Source: Himantopus leucocephalus
Lineage: Eukaryota; Chordata; Aves; Charadriiformes; Recurvirostridae
NCBI GenBank assembly: GCA_003993805.1
Contig: RSEF01000026.1
Span: 3,473,801 to 3,537,800, forward strand
Length of the DNA: 64,000 nucleotides
Reading direction: 5' to 3'
Shown here: in pieces, positions 21,601 through 31,000 of the stretch
Layout: every line of letters begins with the position of its first letter
How positions within the stretch are numbered: the stretch's first letter is position 1
Notes under the pieces: model-generated
What the model saw: the letters and a program-made list of their open reading frames with translations, nothing else
What the model was told of the DNA's origin: nothing
Databases searched by the model: none
Position numbers and translations under genes: made by a program

Positions 21601-24600
21601 TTGTGGAGTCCTACTGTCTTCAGCTTCCTGCTGAACCTCTGCGTTGGCATCTTCAGCTGTTTCTGCAGCTCTGTTCTCATGGAGTTCCTCCTTTCCCATC
21701 GGTATTGCACAGCTGTCTCGCTCCTTCAGGCTCAAATCGCCAACATCCACATGCTGCAATGGGTCAGTGGAGATGCTGATGACAGGCTCTTTCCCCTCCA
21801 TCTCTTCCTCATCTTCAGTGCTCTCCTTTTCAGCAGAATCTGTTACCAAGGGAGCTAAGGTAGGAGGATAAGATTTGTCACCATATTCCCTATAAAAGGA
21901 AGAAAAAACATAACATAGCTTTCTGTTTACTGCTTTGAAGCCCACAGGACAATGAACAAATGTCACCTTGATATAAGGTGCTGGTGGCTGCATGGATCTT
22001 CATTCACATTCTCAAAACTATAAAATTTATTTTTAACTCATCTTCTTCCATAAACTCTATGTTCCCCCAACGAATCTTAATTTAAAACTAAGCAGACTAG
22101 TTGAATCCAAATGCAGAGCAAATCATTTATTTGGTTGAGACTGGCACAGCTGATTGGTTTTAAGCAAAACCGATTCAAAGTTAATTCTTTATAGAACAAG
22201 AAGATTTTCTAAAATCAGAGTAACAGGGATGTTCTAGTTTCATTTCTATAATAATTACACTCAGGTTGAAGGAACTGAATCAAGTGAATAATTTTATGTA
22301 TCTATTTCCAATATGCATATAATAGATAAATGTCAGGACAGACACCTGCTTCTGTCAGAAAAGTGTAGTCATCAAAAACACGTAGCTGAAACCTTAATGG
22401 TCATATCTAAACTCTACTCAAATAACAGTATGTTGAACAGACAGATTAAGCTTACTGGGGCACAGATTTTGATTTTAGCAAACGCATAAGACTTGTTACA
22501 CATTTTACCAAATGCCTGGCAATATACCCACCACAGGTGATCCAGGTAAGTATGCAACACAGCAAAGCCCTTCCCTTTCATTCCAGCAGCCAGCATCTCC
22601 GGAGTGGACATAGTAGCAACTGCAACTGCTACTGGAGCTCTGGGAGAAGAAGGGAGAATTACAGCAGGACAGCACAAGTACACTGTGCTACCTGGACAAA
22701 GACAGACTGTGCCATTGTGATACACTGAATTTCTTTCACAATGTCCTTGTTCTCTACAACCTGCTTTTTTTAAAGCATCTAGGTATTTTCTGGGTTTGTC
22801 CCATATTTCTGGTATGTAATGTCTTCCAAAGAATCCCAAGGATATGTGCAGCTGTGACACTGAAGTGAAGGTTGTGCAGCGATGCATTCTTTGCTTTCAT
22901 AAAATACAAGAAGCATATGCGCTGCAAAAAGGGACTAGCAGTGGGGGAAAAAAACAACAGCTTTAGCACTTTTCTCTCATTCTGAATTTCCTCATAGACA
23001 AAAAAGACAACTGTGTAGAATACTACCTTTTATTTAAAAAAATCACCCTGTTTCAAAAAAAATCTACCAGTTGTGCTCCCCCGGGTCCAAAAGAACTAAT
23101 TTGCAAAACTGTCCACCTAAGCTCAAACATATCCTAACCCAGAAACTTAAGTGGATTTTTTTTCTGCTGTATTTTCCATTGGTTAGGTCCACAGTGCATC
23201 AAATGCACGAGAACAATTCTCTTTTTATTTCCTCACACCCCTCCCCGAGTCTTCCTGTAAAAAAATGGCTTCCTTTCATTTTTTTTTCTAAGATATGAAT
23301 ACAGAATCCTCTGTACCTGTTTCCCAAGAGGGTGACAGCACAGAGTGTGCCCCGCTCTACTTGAGGAAAGCCAGAAGATGGCACTACAACTCCTGGCAGC
23401 ATCAGATCTGAAGAAAAGAATAAAACACATCCATTTCTCAATGAAAGACTCATCCACTAGCACCTCCACCCCCATCCCTCCTGTTACTCAGCAAAAACAC
23501 AAGCCTGTTAATAGCTGAGCACATGCCAGATAAAACATCATTCTCTGTTTCTCCTAGTAAGGCAGCACTTCTTGCTACCACCCTGTGGAGTAAGGGATCC
23601 AATTCACAAGGGTGCTGGGCACATCGCAAAAAATTGCAGGAGAGCTAAGCATACTCAGCCCCTTGCCCTCTCAGGCCTGAAGGGAGTACCATTTTTAACA
23701 GAAAGGTATGAGCTCCCAGCCTAGAAAGCATTACTCTTCATTAATGACATGGAAAGAGAAAGGAACAAGGGGATGTGTCTGGAACTACCCATTTACTCTT
23801 CCTGTCCCGAGGGCAGGTTATCCCAGCAGCTCTCTCGCTGAAGAGAGAATTGCCTAAAATTTGCCACTGCTGACCCAACTCTCCTGATCTGGAACTCAGC
23901 TGTGAACTCTCCTGAGCATGAGGAAGCACCCTTAACCACCTCCTTGTTATCTGGATAGAAACAGCACACCTTGTTGTGTGCTTCCTTCTGCCTGCTTTCC
24001 ATACCTGGGATGAACAGACTGGCACGTGAGTAAAGAATACTTTTCCACGCCACATGTATGGCATCATGTCATCACCACATTATATAAAGAGCATCTGCTC
24101 TCCCTCATCGCAACTATAATTGTTTAGAGCTTGCAGCCTTATGGACTGACCTTTGTTCCACGGTTTGGTTTTGAAGGCATCTCACTTTTTTCTCAGCATC
24201 ATAGATTTAACATGTATGCTGAAGAAGCCAACAACAATTTCCTCCAATTCACTGTCACAACTACTTTCAGCAAATCTAGAATGAACTCTGCAATTGCTAC
24301 CAAAGCTCCACATCTCTGAGGACAGAAATCACATAAAGACCTTAGCGTGACAAGGTAAGCAGCATGTGTATATTATGTAAATGACCAGGGCAGAGAATAT
24401 ATACTTGAATTCACTGAACAGGTATCGCGAATAGCACTACCTTGCTTCTCCTCTTTGTTACTGAATGCTCCCTAAATCTGCTCCCTCCCTCCATGTCTGC
24501 AGCACTGGAGTGTCTCGTGCCTTTCCTTTTCTTTCTGAGATGTGGCTCTACCTCTCCTCTCTGCCTTTGTTGGCCATTGTCTCGGTGGCCAGCTTCTTAT

Positions 24601-27352
24601 CTTTGGATCATACCCAGAGGTAGCCTGGTTGCCATGGGAGATGAATGACCTGCAGCCCTCTTTCATCAACGTCCTTCCCCCATTAGCAAGACTTTTTTTT
24701 CCCCCCAGAAACTAGGTCACTACGAGTCAGCAGCAAGGCTTGCTCCGGTATCTATCACAGCTACACAGTCAAGCTCTTTATTTCCCAAAAGCAAATAAAG
24801 TAAACAGAGGGACTTGAGTTCTATTTTAGATACCATGTAATGGAAAAAAGACGTATCTTTGTGCAGGTACACTTCCATTTACAGACTAAGGCTGCAGCGG
24901 CTGCAGTTTAATCTTTTCTGGTTGAGCAGTTCTACTATTTGAAATTTATAAAGACCTGATTCTCATGAGTCTGAACTGCATCCAAAGCAGGTTCCAGAAA
25001 ATAGACTCCTTTCTTGTTAGTCTTGATCCGTAATTAGGTGGTAGAGCCAGTAATCCAGGAATTCGAATCCAACCTCACCTGCACAATCCACAATTTACTT
25101 GACAGTGATTACAACTGTACGTTCCAATATAAACCCACTTCTTATCCATAGGATAAGCTAGTTCATCTCTGAGTTGACAGGAAGCAGGGTGGCAGCAAAG
25201 GAACTCAGCTGCTCATAGAGTTATAAAAAAGACAGACCAATGACACAGGCAATTCCGTGTCCCAGTTCAGAGTTGCTGACCACCGTGAGAAGGTATTTCC
25301 AAATCTGAGACTCCCACATGGAACAGGTTATTGCATTTAAACAGCTTAATCTACTTTGTTTCATTCACAAACTTTTTTACAGCTAATTTATTTACTTTTT
25401 TATGATATCACCATGAATGACTTTGTGAGTACTTATTCTTTATACTTTTTTGTTTTCTGTTTGTTTCGGGTACATTTTTTTGCCACTGGGAAAAATAACA
25501 TCAAAAAAGCCCTAAAGGCAACTCCTTTTTGCAATGCAATGTGACAAAGTCCTAGTCCTCTTACCTGCTCCTCCTGCTAGTTTCTGTAGCACGGGGGGCC
25601 ATGTTGAGAAAGCAGGGAGAAGATCTGGGTAGACCCACAGAGCGTACACTGTCCCAAAACAGAACAGAAATTTAAAGATGCATCATTAAAAACTTTTCTA
25701 GCTGTTGCTTCTTCCCATCTTTAAGACTAAACAGTACAATATTAACCACAAGTAAACACTCTCCTGTTACTCAGGTAATCAAGAAATCTGAAGTCAGAGA
25801 AATCCTACAATAATTAGTAGATGTGATGGAGAAAAATAAACTGCTAGTTAATTCAAGCTCCTGTGAATTATTACAAAGGATATAGATAAATGTTTGCATT
25901 ATTTTCCTTAAATCAAGGACACTTTGAGCTAAAATGCTACTTGAACAGGGAAGAATTGCTGGGTATGGAAAAAATAAAAGCATAGACTATAAGAGCAATT
26001 CATCATTGCCTAATGCCAGGGTTGCCTGGAAGTGGACATCATGCTTCTTGGAATTACACCTTGCTGCAGACAAAATAAAGAAAAGGGGCTAAGATGCTAA
26101 ACTATGACTTAAAAGACTTGTTTCCTGGTTTCTGACCTCTCAGCACATCAATTTCCTTTTTGCAGAAAGAATCCAGTAATGCCACTGACTTCGCAAAGAT
26201 ATTGGCAGAATAAATGCACTAAAGATTATGAAGTGTACCAATGCTATAGAAATAGGATAAGTACTTAAGACAGACACAAGGAAATCTTTTGGGGAAGGTC
26301 AGTGCCCAGTAAGTAGAGAGGACTATTCTAGTCCACTGCCCATACCTGTTGGATACAGAGCTTTCTCAATTTCAAACAGTATTGGGTTCCTGCTATTCAT
26401 GTAAACAGTGACAGCCTCCCCTTTGTGAGAGTATATTTTGATGACATTAAGCTCTTCCTTGTTTGGAATAAACTCAGTCAATTGTTCAGCACTAAGGTTA
26501 GGAAAAGCTGCTGCAACATCAGTTCGTAGCTTCCTCCTGTAATGATAAAATCACAAATGTGTTACAAAGCTGTCTACCCTTCAAAACAATTCCTACATCA
26601 GTAGGCACTATTTAGTTGTCTGTTCATGAGATTCCCATTTTTTCACATAAGATAATCTGAAGCATTTGTGTCCCGAGTTTACAAATGAGAAAGCTGCATG
26701 CTGGAAAAATACTGGGAAAAGGCCAAATATGCTTGCCCTGCTCATATTCTTCCTTAAACATCTGCTTACAGCTGCTGTCCCTGCCTTTGCCCGTTTTGCA
26801 GTGATTTCATTGCAAATCCGGGAGTCAGCCTGGCTCAGCCCAGCCTCTCCAGGCAGGAGCAGGGGTGCAGCCAGACTTCCCTCTCCCCCCGGGTTTCAGT
26901 GATGTTTAAGACGTGGTGACGAGCACAAGGCCGGTTTGTGGGGTCCTTCATAGAGGCGTCAAGTGAATCTAAAAGATGGGCAAGTCAGCCGAGCATCACT
27001 GCGCATGAACATAAGGAAGGCTCAGCTAGGCCTCAGCATAACAATTAAGTCTAGTTTAATTTGGAAAGTGCCTTTTGTATGGAAAATGTTCGTGTTTATC
27101 ACAAAGGCAAGGAAAAAGCGGCCACAGCTCCCTGCCAGCCCCCGGTCCGTGGCTCTGCGGGGACGGAGCCGCCGCCACCGAACCGCGGTCGCTCCCGCCC
27201 GCCGGGGCCCGCCGGGCAGCGGGCCCGGCCCAGCGCCGCAGGAGGGATTGAGCCGCCCCCCCTCGGCGCGGCGGGGGTCCCCGGCCCGGCACTCACCGAT
27301 CGGACCCCTTGATGGCGGTGTTGGATCTCACCCGGAACGCCCTGGAGAACAT
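15614..27352 (-). CDS. EIF2D: EIF2D (eIF2D, ligatin), complete, 15 coding exons, 599 aa
   Basis: eIF2D delivers initiator tRNA to the 40S P-site without GTP. With its relatives MCTS1/DENR it acts in recycling of 40S subunits and in reinitiation. I assembled 15 exons, all GT-AG with matching phases, giving 1800 nt including TAA, against 584 aa for human as I recall. The start is MFSRAFRVRSNTAIKGSDR, the family N-terminus. Domains in order: N-terminal pre-PUA region (about 1-90), PUA domain (about 90-180), a poorly conserved acidic linker (about 180-270, exon 6), a winged-helix/SWIB region (about 280-485) and a C-terminal SUI1 fold (about 500-585). The last contains NLELYGLDPQHVANILQQK and VQVQIQGNQIHHLAKMLLG, and the tail ends LGRKK. 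It is divergent from DYRK3 across a shared CpG island and convergent with RASSF5. Confidence 0.97.
15790..15964 (-). CDS. EIF2D: EIF2D exon 14, SUI1 core
   Basis: 175 nt, residues 519-577: VTIIKNLELYGLDPQHVANI, then KDRVQVQIQGNQIHHLAKML. The SUI1 fold contacts the P-site decoding region, as eIF1 does. Donor CTAG|GTAAGT. Confidence 0.97.
16110..16230 (-). CDS. EIF2D: EIF2D exon 13
   Basis: 121 nt, residues 478-518: RCLERLQPLHQVTFFGQEPI then VRKGNIEPIDITIAQRSSNK. It is the start of the SUI1-like domain. Donor AAG|GTAAAA. Confidence 0.96.
16762..16810. repeat. 22-bp tandem duplication in EIF2D intron 12
   Basis: Two perfect copies of tcttgtgtcagatactcagg plus cc, then five bases of a third. 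The perfect identity suggests a recent slippage event or a polymorphic site. Confidence 0.95.
17215..17310 (-). CDS. EIF2D: EIF2D exon 12
   Basis: 96 nt, residues 446-478: NFVKVNAILCDCLLDKSEQD then EISNLKWDELLS. Acceptor gttttgtag, donor CAG|GTGACT. Confidence 0.95.
17415..17504 (-). CDS. EIF2D: EIF2D exon 11
   Basis: 90 nt, residues 416-446: KGSILSSSEVRNIIINYVKT then NELVDETNK, part of the winged-helix/SWIB region. Donor AAA|GTAAGT. Confidence 0.96.
18234..18392 (-). CDS. EIF2D: EIF2D exon 10
   Basis: 159 nt, residues 363-416. After a serine-rich stretch it reads VYHAPEIIPLYGVSTKMVPL and FQESGH. Acceptor cttgtttcag, donor CAG|GTAAGC. Confidence 0.95.
18393..20047 (-). other. EIF2D intron 9
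   Basis: A 1.66-kb intron with a T-rich run at 19399-19412. Nothing coding was seen. Confidence 0.85.
20048..20151 (-). CDS. EIF2D: EIF2D exon 9
   Basis: 104 nt, residues 329-363: FSKFLQCMQHQKILQVKELN, then GVESIVEVDWKHP. Acceptor cttccttcag, donor AGA|GTACGT. Confidence 0.95.
20829..20874 (-). CDS. EIF2D: EIF2D exon 8 (46 nt)
   Basis: A small exon encoding CPAGQQLDIKKSSYKK with the preceding split codon. It ends in phase 0. Donor AAG|GTGAGA. Confidence 0.95.
21324..21441 (-). CDS. EIF2D: EIF2D exon 7
   Basis: 118 nt, residues 274-313: EQMDALFNQCFFHALKCKVK, then DLPLLTSTFLRSHMFSC. Strongly conserved with human. Acceptor ctctgcag, donor CTG|GTATGT. Confidence 0.97.
21600..21889 (-). CDS. 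EIF2D: EIF2D exon 6, acidic linker
   Basis: 290 nt, residues 177-274. It starts EYGDKSYPPTLAPLVTDSAE and is rich in Glu and Asp, including a TEDEEEMEG cluster. Little primary-sequence conservation is expected here. The larger size compared with human probably arises mainly in this linker. Confidence 0.94.
22532..22639 (-). CDS. EIF2D: EIF2D exon 5
   Basis: 108 nt, residues 141-177: RAPVAVAVATMSTPEMLAAG, then GFAVLHTYLDHLW. It ends the PUA domain. Of two nearby donors (GTGGGT and GTATAT), only the first keeps the phase with exon 6. Confidence 0.94.
23317..23407 (-). CDS. EIF2D: EIF2D exon 4
   Basis: 91 nt, residues 111-140: DLMLPGVVVPSSGFPQVERG then TLCAVTLLGN. PUA core. Acceptor cttttcttcag, donor CAG|GTACAG. 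Confidence 0.96.
23408..25564 (-). other. EIF2D intron 3
   Basis: A 2.2-kb intron, the largest of the gene. At about 25033-25080 it holds a stretch resembling the tRNA-derived head of a MIR-type SINE. No gene was seen. Confidence 0.8.
25033..25080 (+). repeat. Possible MIR/CORE-SINE head fossil
   Basis: The sequence around gagccagtaatccagg and attcgaatcc resembles the pol III B-box part of MIR-type SINEs (gttcgaatcc). It is too short and diverged to be certain. Confidence 0.3.
25565..25648 (-). CDS. EIF2D: EIF2D exon 3
   Basis: 84 nt, about residues 83-110: VYALWVYPDLLPAFSTWPPV then LQKLAGGA. It begins the PUA domain. Donor CAG|GTAAGA. Confidence 0.96.
26346..26536 (-). CDS. EIF2D: EIF2D exon 2
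   Basis: 191 nt, residues 19-82: RKLRTDVAAAFPNLSAEQLT, then NKEELNVIKIYSHKGEAVTV and NPILFEIEKALYPT. Acceptor tatcattacag, donor CAG|GTATGG. Confidence 0.96.
26537..27296 (-). other. EIF2D intron 1
   Basis: A 760-bp intron. Its exon-1 side is CpG-rich (from about 27120) and the remainder is ordinary. Confidence 0.85.
27297..27352 (-). CDS. EIF2D: EIF2D exon 1
   Basis: ATG in context GCC-ATG-T (G at -3), reading MFSRAFRVRSNTAIKGSD plus two bases, donor CG|GTGAGT. It lies inside the CpG island. Confidence 0.96.
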
Positions 27353-27388
27353 GGCGCGCCCGCGCCCCCGGCCGGCGCCGCGCTCTCC

Positions 27389-27409
27389 TCAGGCCGCGGC
27401 GGCCGCCAT
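27389..27409 (-). other. Upstream ORF in the EIF2D leader
   Basis: On the minus strand, ATG GCG GCC GCC GCG GCC TGA encodes M followed by five Ala and a stop. G at -3 and G at +4 make the start context strong. It ends 36 nt before the EIF2D start codon. It matters only if transcription starts upstream of 27409, which the sequence cannot show. Confidence 0.6.
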
Positions 27410-27815
27410 GGCGCCGTCCCGCTCTACAAAAGCGTCCGGGTGGAAACCTCCTCCCTCCGCCCGCCCGGCCCGGCCCGGCCCGACCCGACCCGCTCCCCCC
27501 GCGCCCACCGCCCCCGGGCCCGGCAGCGCGGAGCGCGGGGTTTCTCCTCACGGAGCCTTCTCCCCTTCCCAAGCGCTTTGTTCTGTGCGGGGCCTGCTGG
27601 GGCGGGGGGCGGCGGGACACACGCTGAGGAGGGGGAAGAGGGACGAGAAACGGGCGATGAAGCCCGAAGGTTTTGGATACGGATTGTAAAAACGTAGCGA
27701 CGCGGCGTGAGAAGGCCGCCCTCCCGGCCGCCAGCCCTGCCCCGGCCCGGGGAGGCCACCGGGCGGCGAGGCCCCGTTCCTCGCCCCGCCCCGGCCCTGC
27801 CGCCGCCGCTGCCAC

Positions 27816-27826
27816 TGCGCAGGCGC
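27816..27826. promoter_or_regulatory. NRF1-like site
   Basis: TGCGCAGGCGC is one base from the NRF1 core (YGCGCAYGCGCR). Such sites are typical of TATA-less housekeeping CpG-island promoters. Confidence 0.45.
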
Positions 27827-27842
27827 CGCCCGGCGGGGGGCC

Positions 27843-27856
27843 GTTCCCTTGGCAAC
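27843..27856. promoter_or_regulatory. X-box-like RFX site
   Basis: GTTCCCTTGGCAAC fits the RFX consensus GTNRCC-N-RGYAAC with one departure at the fourth base. It lies 122 bp upstream of the DYRK3 ATG and within the shared promoter. Confidence 0.5.
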
Positions 27857-27952
27857 GGGCGGGCCGGTGGCGGGCGGCCGCAGCCTGACCGGAGGAGCCT
27901 GGCCGCCCGCCGCGGCGGCAGCGCTGGACGGCGGAGCGGGGCCCGGCGGGGG

Positions 27953-27955
27953 ATG
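27953..27955 (+). other. Out-of-frame upstream ATG overlapping the DYRK3 start
   Basis: GGGGGATGG (G at -3, G at +4) lies 25 nt before the DYRK3 ATG. It opens a frame that runs through coding exon 1 and terminates early in exon 2 after splicing (codons ATA TGA). It is relevant only if the transcript starts upstream of it. Confidence 0.5.
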
Positions 27956-27977
27956 GGGACCGACCCCCCCCGCCACC

Positions 27978-28017
27978 ATGCTGCTGGGCAGGAAGCCGGA
28001 GGCGCCCCTCGGTGCAG
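27978..28017 (+). CDS. DYRK3: DYRK3 coding exon 1
   Basis: The ATG sits in a perfect gccaccATG context and encodes [13 protein letters not shown] plus one base, donor CAG|GTGAGG. The single base completes an Ala codon with exon 2, which supports this start. An out-of-frame ATG lies 25 nt upstream. Confidence 0.9.
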
Positions 28018-31000
28018 GTGAGGCGGCGGCCGCGGGGCCCGGGCCGGGCGGGCGAGGGCTGAGGCGGCCGCCGGGCCCTCCCCGCTGAGCCCCGGAGGCG
28101 GCCACGGGGGTCCCGCGGCCTCGGGGAGGGCCGGGGCTGGTCGGGGAGCCCGCTGGGGAGCCCCCCTCGCCCCGCTCCCCTCATGGTTTCTCCCCTTCGT
28201 AAAACCGCCGAGCCCCTGTGCGGAGTGGGTCGCCTTCAACATTGCCGTTTTAAGTTCTGTAACAGTGTTTGCCAGCAGTCTGGCTGCAAACCCACACGAC
28301 TTTGGGGTGGGTTTTTTCTTTTCCTTGCAGCAAGTCTGCTAACTGTAATTCCCACATATCATTTTTATGGGATAACCTACTTTAAAGGATAGTCCCATCA
28401 AGCGTTTAAGTGTGTGCGCGTTTTCTGTTGTCGTTCTCAGTGAGGCTCGTTCGGGATTATCCTACTTATGGGGAAAATGGGGGAGTGTGTTGGTTAATGT
28501 TTCTTAAGGATGTATTTGCAGGGCAGAAGTTGATTAAAAAAAAAAAAGAGAAGCTCTAAATTAAAAGTATCACAAATCAAGATTTCCCAAGAGCTTTGCA
28601 CTCTGTTGTGGTATTAAAATATAGTCATAGTTAAATTCTAAAGATCATTTAATAAATGAACGAGAACTGATGATCTTACAGAAGAAAACGTGCTAAGTGA
28701 GATACATTTCAACGTTTATCTCTGTCTGTATCAATGTGAATTGTTGTGACTAACTGGTTTGTATATGGGACGTTTCCAGCCAGGTTTGGAGATGGATTAT
28801 ATGACTCCTATATGAGGATAGATCAGATTAGGTACCAAGAGTCTACAAACGAAGAACACAGCCCCTCAGGACTTCCTTCTCTTGGAAGATCTAATGTGAG
28901 TATTTTACAGTCGTCTGGGTCTTCACGTTGTGTTGTGTGCCGCTGAGAGCTATCAAAGGAGTTAGATGTCTCCCTATAGAGAATAAACTCAGGGAGTGCG
29001 ATGTTGCAACTTTGTAGTTGCTTATTAAGATTATTGCTTTTACTAAGCATGAAAATGATGTGGTACCGTGTTCAATGGAGAACTTGGTAGACAGCATCAG
29101 AAATCCTATCTTACTATCCTCAGACTTGATGTTTTAAATGAGAAAGTTATTTTACAAAAGGTTGAAGTGTTCTGCTGTGTCATCTTGTATGTTGATAAGT
29201 ATGTAAGTCCACACATGCTTTGCTTTGCTGTAACTCTTGCACGTTTGCGTTTTGGTTTCCCTCATGAAAATTCCGAGATAAGTACTTAGGAACAGCAGAA
29301 GGATCAGTGTGGGTTTGCGTGGCTGCCAAACATCTTACAAAAGCATCTTTCTCCTCTGAAAACTTTGGCCTTATCTGCCACTTTGTTCGCTAGCAAAATA
29401 GCTCTTTATGGACTGAAGGTGTTAACGTGCTTCTTCACAAGTGCTGTGTTTCCTCAGCAGATGTGGAGTTATGAGGTCTTTCCTTAAATTGATTCAACTG
29501 AGCAGTAGCAGTTGTGTTTAGCCGTACACTGATCTGACCTTTATATGGCTTTTAAATGTATTTTGGCTCTTGCTGAATTCTGGCAGAAGTAAAGGAGCTT
29601 GAGCTTTAAAAAACACGCTCTAAAATGTGTAAATAGACATTTTGCTGAGTAAGATGCATTTGAAAATCATCACCTTGTGGGAATTTATTGTAACAGATAT
29701 TAGTAATTAATTTGGTCTGTGCAGTTCACTGAGCAAACTCAGTAGCATGGGTCTGCGTTTTCCCTTTTTGGCAATATTGAGGGAGAGCAGAATAAATTCA
29801 GAGATTTGTTGAGTAGTGGGTTGGGTTTTTCGCGGGGACTTGGCAACTTTTAAACTGCAGTGTTTAAGTTGTGTAGCGTAAGTTCAGTTGTTCAGTAGAA
29901 TGGAACTATCCAGTTAAATACAAATATAATTATATCAGTATTTTGTTTTGCTGGTGTATCTTAGTCTTCGGCTGTATTTTGTCCATCAAGCCTGTTAAGT
30001 TCTTAAGGCAAGATTAAGGATTATAAAATGCCTAGTTTTGCCATGATGACACATCAGAAAGATACAACCTTATTGGTATCTTGTGAGCAGGAACTGAGAT
30101 GAAGCATGCAAGGGTGAAAATCATGATGCTCAATTTTAATGGGAAAGTATCTGGAATTAAGTGATATTTGGTTTCCTTCTTGCAAGATTTCTGTATTACG
30201 AAGTAATGTTACATGAGAACGGAAGAGTTCTGATGTCTGCACCTTTCATTCTTTTAATCTTAGCTATAAGATAGCATAAATGCCTCTGCTTTGAGAATAC
30301 ATGGGTTTAATTCAGTTCGCTTAATTCAGAAAATAACTGGTGCACTTTTGCAAAACCAATTGTGTGGAGTCTGGGTTAACTGTTTCCTTATCAATTAAAA
30401 TGAAGTTTTTTAAAGTATGTTAAAATCTTCAACGGAGTGCCACTGGTGTTGTCGGTCTAATTTCTTGGCCACTAATAGCGCTTTATCAATAAAACAAAAC
30501 CCGTGCAGCCTGTGATTTATAAAAGCAAGCTGTTGAAAGCAAGCTGATGTTACCCAGAAGTCATCTGACGTTAAGTGTAGCTCTTCTGAGTTCAAGTTAA
30601 GATTGATCTATATTTGTGTCTCATCGTCATGTGGCAAATGATTTTGGTAGTCCTCTAAGAATGAAAACTCAGTCCGTGCTACTGAAAGGCTGTTGCATTG
30701 GGTTTGAGATCCAAAGCCATAGTTCCTTCATTAAGAAATAGTTCCAGGATAAATGGAATAATGAATTTCACGTTTATTTAGGTGTTCAAAGGTACAAAAT
30801 GTTTGCTACAAACAGCAGCATTAGCAGAGTTACTATGGCTCCTGAATAGAGAATATTTAGATTTAGCACTGTTTGCAAGGCTTTCACGTGTTGCTTTATC
30901 ATGTTGCTACAATTGATGACATTCAGACTGTCAACACCATTTTTTTGAAATCAGATAGTTGAAAGAAATTTATGTAATAAGTAGCATTTCTGCAATACAG

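Larger units (their letters stand above)
27120..28180. promoter_or_regulatory. CpG-island bidirectional promoter, EIF2D (-) and DYRK3 (+)
   Basis: A dense CpG segment covers both first exons. The two start codons (27352 minus, 27978 plus) point away from each other with 625 bp between. No TATA box is evident. The long open frames seen on both strands here (up to 361 codons) are a composition effect of stop-poor GC-rich DNA and are not genes. Confidence 0.85.

Noticed and set aside
25033..25080. Possible tRNA gene because of the attcgaatcc B-box
   Set aside because: No cloverleaf or A-box at the right distance could be drawn; a decayed tRNA-derived SINE head fits better.
27099..28242. Long open frames (up to 361 codons) on both strands of the EIF2D/DYRK3 island
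   Set aside because: Several frames on both strands are open at once, composition is Pro/Ala/Gly/Arg only, and the true first exons with matching splice phases account for the coding here.
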